DNA of 64,000 bases, from contig NZ_CP163520.1 of the NCBI RefSeq assembly GCF_041080675.1, forward strand, positions 3,100,001-3,164,000, written 5' to 3'. The position numbers and the translations under genes are program-made. Below the pieces are notes generated by a model that saw only the letters and a list, made by a program, of their open reading frames with translations, did no database searches and had not been told where the DNA came from. Numbering within the stretch: the first letter of the stretch is position 1; the number at the start of each line of letters is the position of its first letter. Below are positions 35,746 to 46,704 of this stretch, piece after piece. This stretch comes from Streptomyces sp. cg36. Its GTDB lineage: Bacteria > Actinomycetota > Actinomycetes > Streptomycetales > Streptomycetaceae.

Positions 35746-37080
35746 GTGTCTGCTGTGAAGAAGCCCGCGAGGATCGCGCTGACGGTCGCCGTCGCCGCCC
35801 TGCTGCCCGCGCTCGCCGCCCCGCCCGCGACGGCGGCGCCGAACGATGACAAACCGGGCGCTCCCCAACAGCCGGCGAAGCCCGGCACCCCCGACGGGCC
35901 CGTGAAGCCCGGGGCCCCCACCCAGCCCGGCAAGGCCCGCAAGGAGCCCGACCCGCCGCCCGCCGGCATGTCCACGGTCGGCGGCGCGCTGCTCGGGCAG
36001 CCGGGCACCCAGGCGAAGCTGGGGCCGGGCGCGCCGGTGCTGCCGATGGAGCTGACGGGCCGTTCGTGGATCGTCGCCGACGCCGAGAGCGGCCAGGTGC
36101 TCGCCTCGCACAACGCGCACTGGCGGCTGCCGCCCGCCTCCACCCTGAAGATGCTCTTCGCGGACACCGTGCTGCCGACGCTGCCCAAGACCGAGGTCCA
36201 CAAGGTCGCCGAGAACGAGCTGGCCGACGTCGGCGAGGGCAGCAGCCTGGTCGGGGTCAAGGAGAACCAGACGTACACCGTGCACGACCTGTGGCTCGGG
36301 GTCTTCCTGCGCTCCGGCAACGACGCCGTGCACGTCCTGTCGGCGATGAACGGCGGCGTCCCCAAGACCGTCCAGGACATGCAGGCGCACGCCGACGACC
36401 TCCAGGCGCTCGACACCCATGTCGTCTCGCCGGACGGCTACGACGCGCCGGGCCAGGTCTCCAGCGCGTACGACCTGACCCTGATCGCCCGCTCGGGGCT
36501 GCAGAAGCAGGACTTCCGCGAGTACTGCTCGACCGCCTCGGCGAAGTTCCCCGGCGGCGAGGGCAAGAACAACGAGCGGGACTACTTCGAGATCCAGAAC
36601 ACCAACCGGCTGCTCACCGGCGACTACGGGATCAGCCCCTACAAGGGCATCGCGGGCGTCAAGAACGGCAACACCACCAACGCGGGCGCCACCTTCACCG
36701 GCGTCGCCGAGCGCGACGGCCGGGTGCTGCTGGTCACCGTGATGAACCCGGACTCCGGCGAGAGCCAGGCCGTCTACAAGGAGGCCGCCCGCCTGCTGGA
36801 CTGGGGCTTCGCGGCGGCCGGCAAGGTCACCCCGGTCGGCGAGCTGGTGGCCCCGAAGTCCGCCCGGACCACCACCCCGCAGGGCGGCCAGCCCTCCCGG
36901 GGCGGCGCCGGGAGCGGCGGCACCGACAAGGCGTCCGTCGCCGCCCACCAGGGCCCCGGGCCCGGCGGGATCGGCACCGCGCTCGGCATCGCGGGCGGTG
37001 TGCTCGCGGTGGTCGCCGCCGGGCTCTTCCTGCTCAACCGCCGCTGGCCGCTGCCGGAGCTGATGCGCCGGAAGCGGTGA
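35746..37080 (+). CDS. D-alanyl-D-alanine carboxypeptidase (penicillin-binding, S11)
   Basis: The 444-residue protein trims the terminal D-Ala of peptidoglycan stem peptides. It has a Sec signal peptide to about residue 31, a Pro-rich linker (KPGTPDGPVKPGAPTQPGK), the active-site PPASTLKM with Ser132 and Lys135, the SGN triad in LRSGNDAV, and KNG in GVKNGNTT in place of KTG. A C-terminal hydrophobic helix (IAGGVLAVVAAGLFLL) and basic tail (MRRKR) anchor it to the membrane. The start is GTG at the predicted transcription start. The 3' end overlaps the convergent brkB-like gene by 47 bases. Confidence 0.93.
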   Translation: MSAVKKPARIALTVAVAALLPALAAPPATAAPNDDKPGAPQQPAKPGTPDGPVKPGAPTQPGKARKEPDPPPAGMSTVGGALLGQPGTQAKLGPGAPVLPMELTGRSWIVADAESGQVLASHNAHWRLPPASTLKMLFADTVLPTLPKTEVHKVAENELADVGEGSSLVGVKENQTYTVHDLWLGVFLRSGNDAVHVLSAMNGGVPKTVQDMQAHADDLQALDTHVVSPDGYDAPGQVSSAYDLTLIARSGLQKQDFREYCSTASAKFPGGEGKNNERDYFEIQNTNRLLTGDYGISPYKGIAGVKNGNTTNAGATFTGVAERDGRVLLVTVMNPDSGESQAVYKEAARLLDWGFAAAGKVTPVGELVAPKSARTTTPQGGQPSRGGAGSGGTDKASVAAHQGPGPGGIGTALGIAGGVLAVVAAGLFLLNRRWPLPELMRRKR

Positions 37081-37945
37081 GGCCCGGGTCGTCCGCCTTG
37101 GCCGGGGTGGCCGTCCAGGCCGCGCAGAACAGCAGCAGCTTCGCCATGAAGTTGATCCACAGCAGCAGCGCGATGGGCACCCCGAACGCCCCGTACATGC
37201 TCTTGCCGGCCACGCCCTGCATATAGCCGCCGAGCAGCAGCTTCAGCAGCTCGAACCCCACCGCGCCGATGATCCCGGCGGTCACCAGATGGCGGCGCGG
37301 CGGGGAGACCCCGGGCAGCAGGGTCAGTACGTACATCAGGACCAGGAAGTCGGCGGCGGCGGCGAGCGCCAGGGCCACGGTCCGCAGCAGCACCCGGCCC
37401 GCGCCGCTGTGTTCGATGCCCAGCTGCTCGGCGGCCCAGCCGACGGCCGTGGAGCCGATCGAGGACGCGGCGAACGAGGCGAGCCCGGCGGCGCCGAGGC
37501 CGACCAGCACCCCGCCGTCCACCAGCTTGCGCAGGAAGGGGTTCTCGCCCTCCTCGTCGTCGCGCTCCCACACCGCGCGCAGACAGTCGCGCATCGAGCC
37601 GATCCAGCCGATGCCGGTGAACAGCAGCAGCGCCCCGGCGACCACGCCGACCGTGCCCGCGTTGCGGGTCAGGTCCTGGAGGTTGAGCTGGTCGGAGATG
37701 CCGGGCACCTGCTCGGCCAGGGTCTTCTGGAGCTTCTCGACCCGGCCCGGGGTGAGGACCGCGGCGGCGACCGCCGCACTCACCGTGAGCAGCGGGAACA
37801 GCGCCAGGAAGCTGATGAAGGTGATCGCGGCGGCCAGCCGCGACCAGTGCGTCCGGTCGAGCCGCTCATAGCTGCGCCAGCCGTGCGTCAGCATCAGGCG
37901 GGCCACCCACGGGCCGACGACGGGAAGATTCTTCAGCCAGTCCAT
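37034..37945 (-). CDS. YihY/virulence-factor BrkB family membrane protein
   Basis: The 303-residue protein has about six membrane helices and the family pattern SRLAAAITFISFLALFPLL, QLNLQDLTRNAGTVGVVAGA, IGSMRDCLRAVWERDDEEGEN and ALLLWINFMAKLLLFCAAW. It was once taken for RNase BN, but that assignment is not supported for the family. Its start is preceded by GGAGGG and overlaps the end of the GtrA-family gene by 13 bases, so it is the last gene of the decaprenyl-phospho-pentose operon. Its C-terminus overlaps the carboxypeptidase gene on the other strand. Confidence 0.9.
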   Translation of the reverse strand: MDWLKNLPVVGPWVARLMLTHGWRSYERLDRTHWSRLAAAITFISFLALFPLLTVSAAVAAAVLTPGRVEKLQKTLAEQVPGISDQLNLQDLTRNAGTVGVVAGALLLFTGIGWIGSMRDCLRAVWERDDEEGENPFLRKLVDGGVLVGLGAAGLASFAASSIGSTAVGWAAEQLGIEHSGAGRVLLRTVALALAAAADFLVLMYVLTLLPGVSPPRRHLVTAGIIGAVGFELLKLLLGGYMQGVAGKSMYGAFGVPIALLLWINFMAKLLLFCAAWTATPAKADDPGLTASGASAPAAASGG

Positions 37946-38445
37946 GACGTCCGGGTACCCTCCGCGCTACGGCTGTGACCTTCGGGAATGCGAGATTTCC
38001 CGGTGCCCCGGCCGAAGACCAGGGTTCTCGTGCCCCAGAATCGCAGCACAGTGGCGAGGGCCATGCCGAACACGGCCCCCGAGAGCGTGTCGGCGCGCGG
38101 CGAGGTGAGGCCGAGGCCGTAGTGCGAGACCACCAGACAGAGCAGCTGCACGAGCGCGCCCGCCAGGTTCACCGCGAGGAAGACCGCGTACTCGCGCCGC
38201 CCGGTCCGCGCGCCCCGGTAGGTGCCGAAGGCGTTGCCGAGGTAGGCGACGGTGCAGCCCGCCACGAACGACAGGGACTTGGCCGTCACCGGGTCCAGCC
38301 CGACCCCCGCCCGCAGCCAGACGAACAGCCCCAGGTCGACGGCGTACGCGCAGATCCCGGCCAGCGCGAAGCCCACCAGCTCGGCCCGGCGCACGCTGCC
38401 GCGCGCCCCGCACGCCCGCGCCGCCGCCCCCGCCGCGCGCCTCAC
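37933..38445 (-). CDS. GtrA family membrane protein
   Basis: The 170-residue protein has four membrane helices with the GtrA signature: ELVGFALAGICAYAVDLGLF, KSLSFVAGCTVAYLGNAFGTYR, VFLAVNLAGALVQLLCLVV and a final helix. GtrA proteins are thought to help move polyprenyl-phosphate sugars across the membrane. GTG at 38445 overlaps the upstream stop codon by four bases; GTG at 38394 is an alternative. In mycobacteria a related protein (Rv3789) accompanies decaprenylphosphoryl-arabinose genes, the same context as here. Confidence 0.85.
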   Translation of the reverse strand: MRRAAGAAARACGARGSVRRAELVGFALAGICAYAVDLGLFVWLRAGVGLDPVTAKSLSFVAGCTVAYLGNAFGTYRGARTGRREYAVFLAVNLAGALVQLLCLVVSHYGLGLTSPRADTLSGAVFGMALATVLRFWGTRTLVFGRGTGKSRIPEGHSRSAEGTRTSWTG

Positions 38446-39383
38446 AGGTCGGCCACCGCGAGCCCGTACAGCGCGACCCACACCAGGCCGATGACCGCCA
38501 GCGCCCGGTCGTGCAGGACGACGTCCTCGGGGGCGCCCGCCGTGCCCCGGTCGGCGAAGACCGCGTACCGCAGGATCCCGCCGATGAACGGCACCATCGA
38601 CAGCTGCCGCCAGGGCAGCAGCGACCCGCCGGTCATCCCGTCGCTCTCCAGCGCCCACATGCAGTACGCGAGGACGGCGACCCCGGCCGCGAGCTGCCAC
38701 ACGAACCGCAGGTAGCCGGTGGTGTATGCGTCGAGCAGCGCGCGGGTGGCGCCGCCGCGCCCCTCCATCTGGACGGCTTCGGAGTACCGCTTGGCCGCCA
38801 CCATGAACAGCGCGCCGAACCCGGCGGTGATCAGGAACCAGCGCGACAGCGGGATGGCCAGCGCGACCCCGCCCACCATGGCCCGCATCAGGAACCCGGT
38901 GGTGACCACCACCAGGTCGACGACCAGGACGTGCTTGAGCTTGACGCAGTAGGCCAGCTGCATCACCACGTACGCGGTGAGCAGGGTCGCCGTCATCGCG
39001 TTGCAGGTGAGGGCGGCGGCGAGCGGGGTGAGCAGCGCGAGCAGCCCGCCCACCGCGTACGCGAGCGGCACCGGCACCTGCCCGGTCGCCACCGGCCGGT
39101 GGCGCTTCTGCGGGTGCGCGCGGTCGGCGGCGGCGTCCCGCGCGTCGTTGACCAGGTAGACGGCCGAGGCGGCGGCCGTGAACAGCACGAAGACCAGGGC
39201 GAGTCGGCGCAGGGTGTGCGCCGAGTCCAGCTGGCCGGCGGCGGCGGGCGCGGCGACGACCAGCACGTTCTTGATCCACTGCCGGGGCCGGGCGGTCCGC
39301 AGCAGCCCGGCGGGCACGCCCAGGGCCCGGCGGGCGGGCCGCACCGACCGCTCGTCGAGGACCGCGGCCCCCGGCCGGCTCAC
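38442..39383 (-). CDS. Decaprenyl-phosphate phosphoribosyltransferase-like UbiA prenyltransferase
   Basis: The 313-residue membrane protein has the UbiA Mg-binding motif NDARDAAADRAHPQKRHRP near residue 78 and the opening RTARPRQWIKNVLVVAAPAA. This matches the DPPR synthase group (mycobacterial UbiA, Rv3806c) that transfers 5-phosphoribose from PRPP to decaprenyl phosphate, the first step towards decaprenylphosphoryl arabinose. It is coupled by GTGA overlaps to the PAP2 gene before it and the GtrA gene after it. Confidence 0.88.
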   Translation of the reverse strand: MSRPGAAVLDERSVRPARRALGVPAGLLRTARPRQWIKNVLVVAAPAAAGQLDSAHTLRRLALVFVLFTAAASAVYLVNDARDAAADRAHPQKRHRPVATGQVPVPLAYAVGGLLALLTPLAAALTCNAMTATLLTAYVVMQLAYCVKLKHVLVVDLVVVTTGFLMRAMVGGVALAIPLSRWFLITAGFGALFMVAAKRYSEAVQMEGRGGATRALLDAYTTGYLRFVWQLAAGVAVLAYCMWALESDGMTGGSLLPWRQLSMVPFIGGILRYAVFADRGTAGAPEDVVLHDRALAVIGLVWVALYGLAVADL

Positions 39384-39940
39384 GGGCGGACCCCGGCGGC
39401 GGGGCGCGGGGCGGGCCCCGTGTCGCCGGGCGGCGCCGCCCCGGTCCGGGCCGCGCCCAGCCGGGCGGTGGCGCTGCCGAGCAGCGCGCCGGCCAGCACG
39501 TCGGAGGGGTAGTGGACGCCGACGACCAGCCGCGACACGCACATCAGGGCGGCGAGCGGCGGCACCAGCCGGGCCCCGGCGGGCCGCAGCGCGCCGTAGG
39601 CGACGGCCGCGGCGGCGGCGGAGGTGGCGTGCGAGCTGGGGAAGGAGTGCCGCCCGGCGGTCCGCACCAGCGGCCCGGCCGCCGGCCGGGGCCGGGGCCT
39701 GCGCACCACCCGCTTGACCCCCATGCTGACCAGGTGCGCGCCCGCGACCAGGCCCGCCGCCCGCAGCCATCCGCCGCGCCGCTCCCGGTCCAGCGCCGCG
39801 CCCGCGGCCCCGGCCGCCAGCCACACCGCCCCGTGCTCCCCGGCCAGCGAGAACGCGCGCGCCACGGCGGCCACCCGGGGATCCGCCCCGCAGTCGCGCA
39901 ACGCCGACAGCAGCCGTCGGTCCGCGTCGGTGCACCGCAT
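39380..39940 (-). CDS. PAP2-type phosphatase, probable decaprenylphosphoryl-5-phosphoribose phosphatase
   Basis: The 186-residue membrane protein has the PAP2 triad motifs KRVVRRPRPRP, HSFPSSHATSA and SRLVVGVHYPSDVLAG. In the mycobacterial pathway a PAP2 enzyme (Rv3807c) removes the 5-phosphate of DPPR to give decaprenylphosphoryl ribose, and the coupling to the UbiA gene supports that role here. ATG at 39940 is favoured because GGGGTGG precedes it; ATG at 39958 would add six residues. Confidence 0.85.
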   Translation of the reverse strand: MRCTDADRRLLSALRDCGADPRVAAVARAFSLAGEHGAVWLAAGAAGAALDRERRGGWLRAAGLVAGAHLVSMGVKRVVRRPRPRPAAGPLVRTAGRHSFPSSHATSAAAAAVAYGALRPAGARLVPPLAALMCVSRLVVGVHYPSDVLAGALLGSATARLGAARTGAAPPGDTGPAPRPAAGVRP

Positions 39941-40127
39941 CCGCCACCCCGATTCCATGAGACAGCCGCGCCGTACGGCCGTCGGCCGTACGCGACTCTC
40001 CCGGGCGGCGGCGACAGATCCCCGTCAATGCGGCTTGACACTCACTCAATCACCCATTTCGGTGAGTATCTCAACGAACCAGACATAACACTGCATACGC
40101 CCCGCAACCGGCGCTACGGTCGCTCCC

Positions 40128-41480
40128 ATGCCTGCCACTCCCCTGACCCCCGTGACCGGCTGGGGCCGCACCGCCCCCACCGCCGCCCGGCTGGTCCGCC
40201 CGCGCACGTACGAGGAGGCGGCCGACGCGGTCCGCGCCTGCGGCGCACGCGGCTCCATCGCCCGGGGCCTGGGCCGGGCGTACGGCGACGCCGCGCAGAA
40301 CGCGGGCGGCGCCGTCCTGGACATGACCGGCCTGGACCGCGTCCGCACGATCGACGCCGAGGCGGGCGTGGTGGTCTGCGAGGCGGGCGTCAGCCTGCAC
40401 CGCCTGATGGAAGTCCTGCTCCCGCTGGGCTGGTTCGTCCCGGTGACGCCCGGCACGCGGTACGTCACGGTGGGCGGCGCGATCGGCGCGGACATCCACG
40501 GCAAGAACCACCACGGCTCGGGGTCGTTCTCCCGCCACGTACGCGCCCTTGACCTGCTGACGGCCGACGGGACCGTCCGCACGCTGCGCCCCGGCGACGA
40601 CCTCTTCGACGCCACCACGGGCGGCATGGGCCTGACGGGCCTGATCCTCGCGGCCGAGCTGCGACTGCACCGCGTCGGGACGAGCTCGATGTCGGTGGAC
40701 ACCGAACGCGCCACCGACCTGGACGACTTGATGGCGCGGCTGACCGCGACGGACCACCGCTACCGCTACTCGGTGGCGTGGATCGACCTGCTGGCGCGGG
40801 GCGCGGCGACCGGGCGCGCGGTCCTGACCAGGGGCGACCACGCGCCGCTCGACGCCCTGCCCGCGCGCGCCCGCCGCACCCCCCTCCGCTTCACCCCGCT
40901 CCAACTCCCGCCACCGCCGCGCCACTTCCCGGCGGGCCTGCTGACCCGCCGCACGGTCGCGGCCTTCAACACGTTCTGGTACCACAAGGCCCCCCGCCGC
41001 AGAACGGGCGAGCTCCAGAGCATCCCCGCCTTCTTCCACCCCCTGGACGGCGTCCCCCACTGGAACCGGATCTACGGACCCGGCGGCTTCGTCCAGTACC
41101 AGTTCGTCGTCGGCCACGGCCGGGAGGAGACGCTGCGCCGGATCGTGCGCCGCATCGCCGACCGGGGCTGCCCCTCCTTCCTCGCCGTGCTCAAACGCTT
41201 CGGCGAGGCCGACCCCGGCTGGCTCTCCTTCCCCCGCCCCGGCTGGACCCTCGCCCTGGACGTCCCGGCCGCCCTGCCGGGCCTCGGCGGCTTCCTGGAC
41301 GAGCTGGACGAGGAGGTGGCGGACGCGGACGGCCGCGTGTACCTGGCCAAGGACGCCCGGGTGCGACCGCGGACGCTGGAGCGGATGTATCCGAGGGCGG
41401 CCGAGTTCCGGGCGCTGCGGCGGGAACTCGACCCGGCCGGGGTCTTCACCTCGGACCTCTCCCGCCGCCTGGGCCTCTGA
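40128..41480 (+). CDS. dprE1: Decaprenylphosphoryl-beta-D-ribose 2'-oxidase homologue (DprE1)
   Basis: The 450-residue FAD enzyme should oxidise the 2'-hydroxyl of decaprenylphosphoryl ribose. It has the FAD_binding_4 region with RGLGRAYGDAAQNAGG and GGAIGADIHGKNHHGSGSFS, and the ALO-type C-terminus with VYLAKDARV (Lys408, matching the catalytic Lys of the mycobacterial enzyme). The residue matching the benzothiazinone-target Cys387 of M. tuberculosis is Ala376 (PGWTLALDVP). A TACGGT -10 box lies seven bases before the ATG, implying a leaderless message. It is divergent from the PAP2-UbiA-GtrA operon and followed by dprE2. Confidence 0.9.
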   Translation: MPATPLTPVTGWGRTAPTAARLVRPRTYEEAADAVRACGARGSIARGLGRAYGDAAQNAGGAVLDMTGLDRVRTIDAEAGVVVCEAGVSLHRLMEVLLPLGWFVPVTPGTRYVTVGGAIGADIHGKNHHGSGSFSRHVRALDLLTADGTVRTLRPGDDLFDATTGGMGLTGLILAAELRLHRVGTSSMSVDTERATDLDDLMARLTATDHRYRYSVAWIDLLARGAATGRAVLTRGDHAPLDALPARARRTPLRFTPLQLPPPPRHFPAGLLTRRTVAAFNTFWYHKAPRRRTGELQSIPAFFHPLDGVPHWNRIYGPGGFVQYQFVVGHGREETLRRIVRRIADRGCPSFLAVLKRFGEADPGWLSFPRPGWTLALDVPAALPGLGGFLDELDEEVADADGRVYLAKDARVRPRTLERMYPRAAEFRALRRELDPAGVFTSDLSRRLGL

Positions 41481-41516
41481 CCCGCCGCCACCGCCCCCCT
41501 CTTCCAGGAGCTGACC

Positions 41517-42272
41517 ATGAAAGACGCCTTCGGCACCCCCCAATCGCTGCTGATCCTGGGCGGCACGTCCGAGATCGGGCTGGCGACCGCACGCCGTCTG
41601 GTGGCCCGGCGCACCCGTACGGTCTGGCTGGCCGGGCGCCCCTCCCCCGCGCTGGAGGCGGCGGCGGCGGAGCTGCGCGAACTGGGCGCGGACGTGCACA
41701 CGCTCGCCTTCGACGCCCTGGACGCGGACTCCCACGAGCCGGCCCTGGCCAGGGTCTTCGCCCAGGGCGACATCGACATGGTCCTGCTGGCCTTCGGCAT
41801 CCTGGGCGACCAGGCCCGCGACGAGGACGCGCCGCTGGCGGCGGTCCGGGTCGCCCAGACCAACTACACGGGCGCGGTCTCGGCGTCCCTGATCTGCGCG
41901 AAGGCCCTCCAGTCCCAGGGCCACGGCTCCCTGGTGGTCCTCTCCTCGGTGGCCGGAGAACGCGCCCGCCGCGCCAACTTCATCTACGGCTCCAGCAAGG
42001 CGGGCCTGGACGCCTTCACCCAGGGCCTGGGCGACGCCCTGCACGGCTCCGGAGTCCACGTCATGATCGTCCGCCCAGGCTTCGTCCGCACAAAAATGAC
42101 CACGGGCCTCCCGGAGGCCCCCCTGGCCACGACTCCCGAAGCGGTGGCGGAATCCATCGAAACGGGCCTGCGCAAAAGATCAGAACTGGTGTGGGTCCCG
42201 GGAACGCTGAGGGTGGTGATGTCGGCGCTGCGGCATGTGCCGCGGCCGATTTTCCGGAGGTTGCCGGTGTAG
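41517..42272 (+). CDS. dprE2: Decaprenylphosphoryl-2-keto-ribose reductase homologue (DprE2)
   Basis: The 251-residue short-chain dehydrogenase reduces the 2-keto intermediate to decaprenylphosphoryl arabinose. It has the NAD(P) motif LLILGGTSEIGLATARRL, the NAG-equivalent LLAFGILGD, the catalytic SSVAGERARRANFIYGSSKAG (Ser, Tyr, Lys) and the family VRPGFVRTKMT. The ATG is preceded by CAGGAG. It lies 36 bases after dprE1. The two enzymes work as a pair in mycobacteria. Confidence 0.9.
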   Translation: MKDAFGTPQSLLILGGTSEIGLATARRLVARRTRTVWLAGRPSPALEAAAAELRELGADVHTLAFDALDADSHEPALARVFAQGDIDMVLLAFGILGDQARDEDAPLAAVRVAQTNYTGAVSASLICAKALQSQGHGSLVVLSSVAGERARRANFIYGSSKAGLDAFTQGLGDALHGSGVHVMIVRPGFVRTKMTTGLPEAPLATTPEAVAESIETGLRKRSELVWVPGTLRVVMSALRHVPRPIFRRLPV

Positions 42273-42279
42273 GGGGGAG

Positions 42280-42930
42280 ATGTCTCAGGGGGTGAGGACC
42301 CCCTGCCCCCGGGGAGGGGGCGCCCCGAGCGGGGGGGCGGAGGGCCGCAGCCCGACGGGGGATCTGGGGCGCGGCCTCAGCGGGGTCTGGGGCGGAGCCC
42401 CAGGTGGGGTCCGGGGGCGCAGCCCCGAGCGGGGTGCAGGGGCCGCAGGCCCCGCCGGGGGGGCCAGGGGCGCAGCCCCAAGTGCGGGTCCGGGGGCGCA
42501 GCCCCGAGCGGGGTGCAGGGGCCGCAGGCCCCGCCGGGGGGGCCAGGGGCGCAGCCCCAAGTGCGGGTCCCGGGGCGCAGCCCCGAACTGGGTGCAGGGG
42601 CCGCAGGCCCCGCGAGGGGGTCCGGGGGCGCAGCCCCCGGTGAACAACCTTCCCCACCCACCCAGCCACCCGCAGAGGGTCCAGGGGCGCAGCCCCGAGC
42701 CGGGGTCCAGAGGCGCAGCCCCGAGCGGGCGCAGGGGCCGCAGGCCCCGCGGGAGGGTCCGGGGGCGCAGCCCCCGGTGAACAACCTTCCCCACCCACCC
42801 AGCCACCCGCAGGGGATCCAGGGGCGCAGCCCCGAGCGGGGTGCAGGGGCCGCAGGCCCCGCGAGGGGGTCCGGGGGCGGAGCCCCCGGGAGACCACCTC
42901 CACCCCCACCCGGCCGCCCGCCGAGGGCTT
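42280..42930. repeat. G-rich composite repeat block with hairpin units
   Basis: About 650 bases of a strongly strand-asymmetric block (G-rich on plus). The basic units are the palindromes GGGGCGCAGCCCC and GGGGCCGCAGGCCCC. The latter occurs five times (near 42437, 42517, 42595, 42733, 42845). An 80-base segment is tandemly duplicated exactly at about 42412-42491 and 42492-42571. A second, 137-base spaced duplication contains GGTGAACAACCTTCCCCACC at about 42639 and 42776. Long open frames on both strands here are by-products of the composition. It lies between the convergent dprE2 and 2H-phosphoesterase genes and probably also ends their transcripts. Confidence 0.8.
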
Positions 42931-42955
42931 CAGGGAAGGGGTGGGGTGGGGAACC

Positions 42956-43531
42956 TCACGCCCGAACCGACGACCCGTCCCGCGCAACCCCCTGCACCGG
43001 CACCCCACTCAACCCAAACCCGTACTCGTACAACTTCCGCCACACCCCGTCCCCACCCTGCTCGTACAGAGCGAACCCCCCACACGTCCACTCCGCCTCG
43101 AACCCCGCCAGCTCGGCGAACGCCCGGTCCATCCCCTCCTCGGGGATCCCGTGCGCGACGGTGACGTGCGGGTGGTACGGAAAGTGCAGCTCCCGCACGA
43201 GCGGCCCGGCCTCGTCCCGCACCCGCTGCTGCAGCCGGGAACAGTCCGCCCCGCCCTCGACGACCTGCACGAACACCACGGGCGACAGCGGCCGGAACGT
43301 CCCCGTCCCCGACAGCCGCATCGGAAAGGCCCGCCCCGCCGCGGCGACCTCCGCGAGGTGCTCCCGGATCGCGGGCAGGCACGCCGCGTCGACCTCGGTC
43401 GGCGGCAGCAGGGTGACGTGCGTGGGAATCCCGTACGCGGCGGGATCCCCGAAGCCCGCGCGCCGCTCCTGGAGCAGGCTGCCGTACGGCTCCGGGACCG
43501 CGATCGAAACGCCGAGCGTTACGGTCCCCAC
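42956..43531 (-). CDS. 2H phosphoesterase (2'-5' RNA ligase family)
   Basis: The 191-residue protein has the paired HxT motifs of 2H phosphoesterases: THVTLLPP near residue 38 and PHVTVAHG near residue 125, which act on cyclic phosphate or 2'-5' linkages. A GGAGGAGAAC ribosome binding site precedes GTG at 43531. It lies in the same direction after trpS and might relate to RNA processing, but the substrate of this subgroup is not established. Confidence 0.88.
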   Translation of the reverse strand: MGTVTLGVSIAVPEPYGSLLQERRAGFGDPAAYGIPTHVTLLPPTEVDAACLPAIREHLAEVAAAGRAFPMRLSGTGTFRPLSPVVFVQVVEGGADCSRLQQRVRDEAGPLVRELHFPYHPHVTVAHGIPEEGMDRAFAELAGFEAEWTCGGFALYEQGGDGVWRKLYEYGFGLSGVPVQGVARDGSSVRA

Positions 43532-43712
43532 GTCGTTCTCCTCCGTCGTTGTCCGGGTACGTCTGTGTGCGTCAGTGTGCAGTGTGGCGGTCGCCCCGCC
43601 GTTCTGACCAGAGCCCTTGGCCGGGCCACCGGTCCCGCGCGCCGCGCCGACGACCCCGCCGGGCCCGCGGCGGCTCCCCGCCGGCGGGCCCCGCCGCGCC
43701 GCGCGGCCCCGC

Positions 43713-45548
<1,836 letters not shown>

Positions 45549-45556
<8 letters not shown>

Positions 45557-46640
45557 CGAGGAGATGCCGACCGGGGAGAGCCCGGACCGGACCGGGGACG
45601 GGGAACGCGGGGGCGGATCGGGACCTGCGGGCGGCGCGGAGCGAGCGGACGGCGCGGGCGGCGTGCCGCGGGCGGGCGGCACGGGACCTGCGGGCGGCAC
45701 GGAACGCGCAGACAGCGCGGGACGGGCGGACGGCACGCAACCGGCGGGCGGCGGGGGACGCACGGACGGCACGGGACACGCGGGCCGCGCGGAACGGACG
45801 AGCGGTACGGAGCGGGCGAGCGGTACGGAACGGGTGAGCGGCACCGACCGCGCCGACCTGCCGCAGGAGCTGCGCGCCCTGGGCCGCCGGATCCGCGTGC
45901 CGGACGTGGACGGCGACTCGATGGCCGAGCGCGTACTGGCCCAGCTGCTGGCCGAGCACGTCCCGACGCCGGTGGCCCCACCGCCGGGCCCGGCGGCCCG
46001 GCTCCGCCGCTGGGTCCGGCGCCGGTGGCGCGCGCTCGCCGCCGCCGTCTCGGGCGTGCTCGTGGTCCTGGCGCTGACTCCCCCGGTCCGGGCCGCGGTG
46101 GCCGACTGGTTCGGCTTCGGCGGGGTCGCGGCCCGCGTCGGCCCCTCGGCCCCGGCGGGCACGAGGTCCCCGGGCGGCGCGCCCGCGCCGGAGTGCGGCA
46201 CGGAAGGTACGGGACCCCTCTCGGTACGGGAGGCGGCGGCGCGGGCCGGGTTCGATCCGCTGCTGCCGTCGGAGCTGGGCAGGCCGTCGGCCGCCTCGGT
46301 CTCGACGGACGGCCGGGTGCTCACGCTGTGCTGGCACCCGGAGGGCGCGCGGACGGTCCGGATCGACGAGTTCCGGGCCACGCTCTCGCCGATGTTCTAC
46401 AAGACGACACCGGTCCCCTGGGACCAGGCGGACGTGCCGGGAGGCAGCACCGGGCTGTGGTTCGGCGTGCCGCACGAGCTGCGGATGCTCCTGGAGGCCC
46501 CGGACGGCCGGGCCTACACCTCGGTGGTGCGCACGGCCGGTCCGACGCTGGTCTGGCAGGCGCACGGGGAGTACACGCTGCGGCTGGAGGGCGTGGCCTC
46601 CAAGGCCCGGGCGGAGGAGATCGCGGCCTCGACGGGCTGA
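45549..46640 (+). CDS. Putative membrane anti-sigma factor with repetitive N-terminus
   Basis: The 363-residue protein starts with ATG after GGAGG, overlapping the sigma gene by eight bases. Residues 15-100 are a low-complexity repeat of the type GGTERADSAGRADG and SGTERASGTERVSGT. A short helical part follows (LPQELRALGRRIRVPDVDGD, MAERVLAQLLAEHVPTP), then a single membrane span after WVRRRWRALAAAVSGVLVVLAL. The outer domain has CGTEGTGPLSVREAAARAGF, where two Cys residues (CGT and TLCWHP) may pair. No zinc anti-sigma motif. Anti-sigma role is inferred from position. Confidence 0.65.
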
Positions 46641-46704
46641 CCCGGGCCCCCGGGGCCGGCCCGGCCCGCGCGGTCGACCGGCCCAAATCCGCTCGGCGAA
46701 AAGG

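Noticed and set aside
42285..42930. Several long open frames on both strands within the G-rich repeat block, and resemblance to a spaced repeat array
   Set aside because: The frames encode only Gly/Ala/Pro/Arg periodicity caused by the repeats, with no start signals or codon bias. Unit spacing is irregular and the spacers are themselves repeated, so it is not CRISPR.
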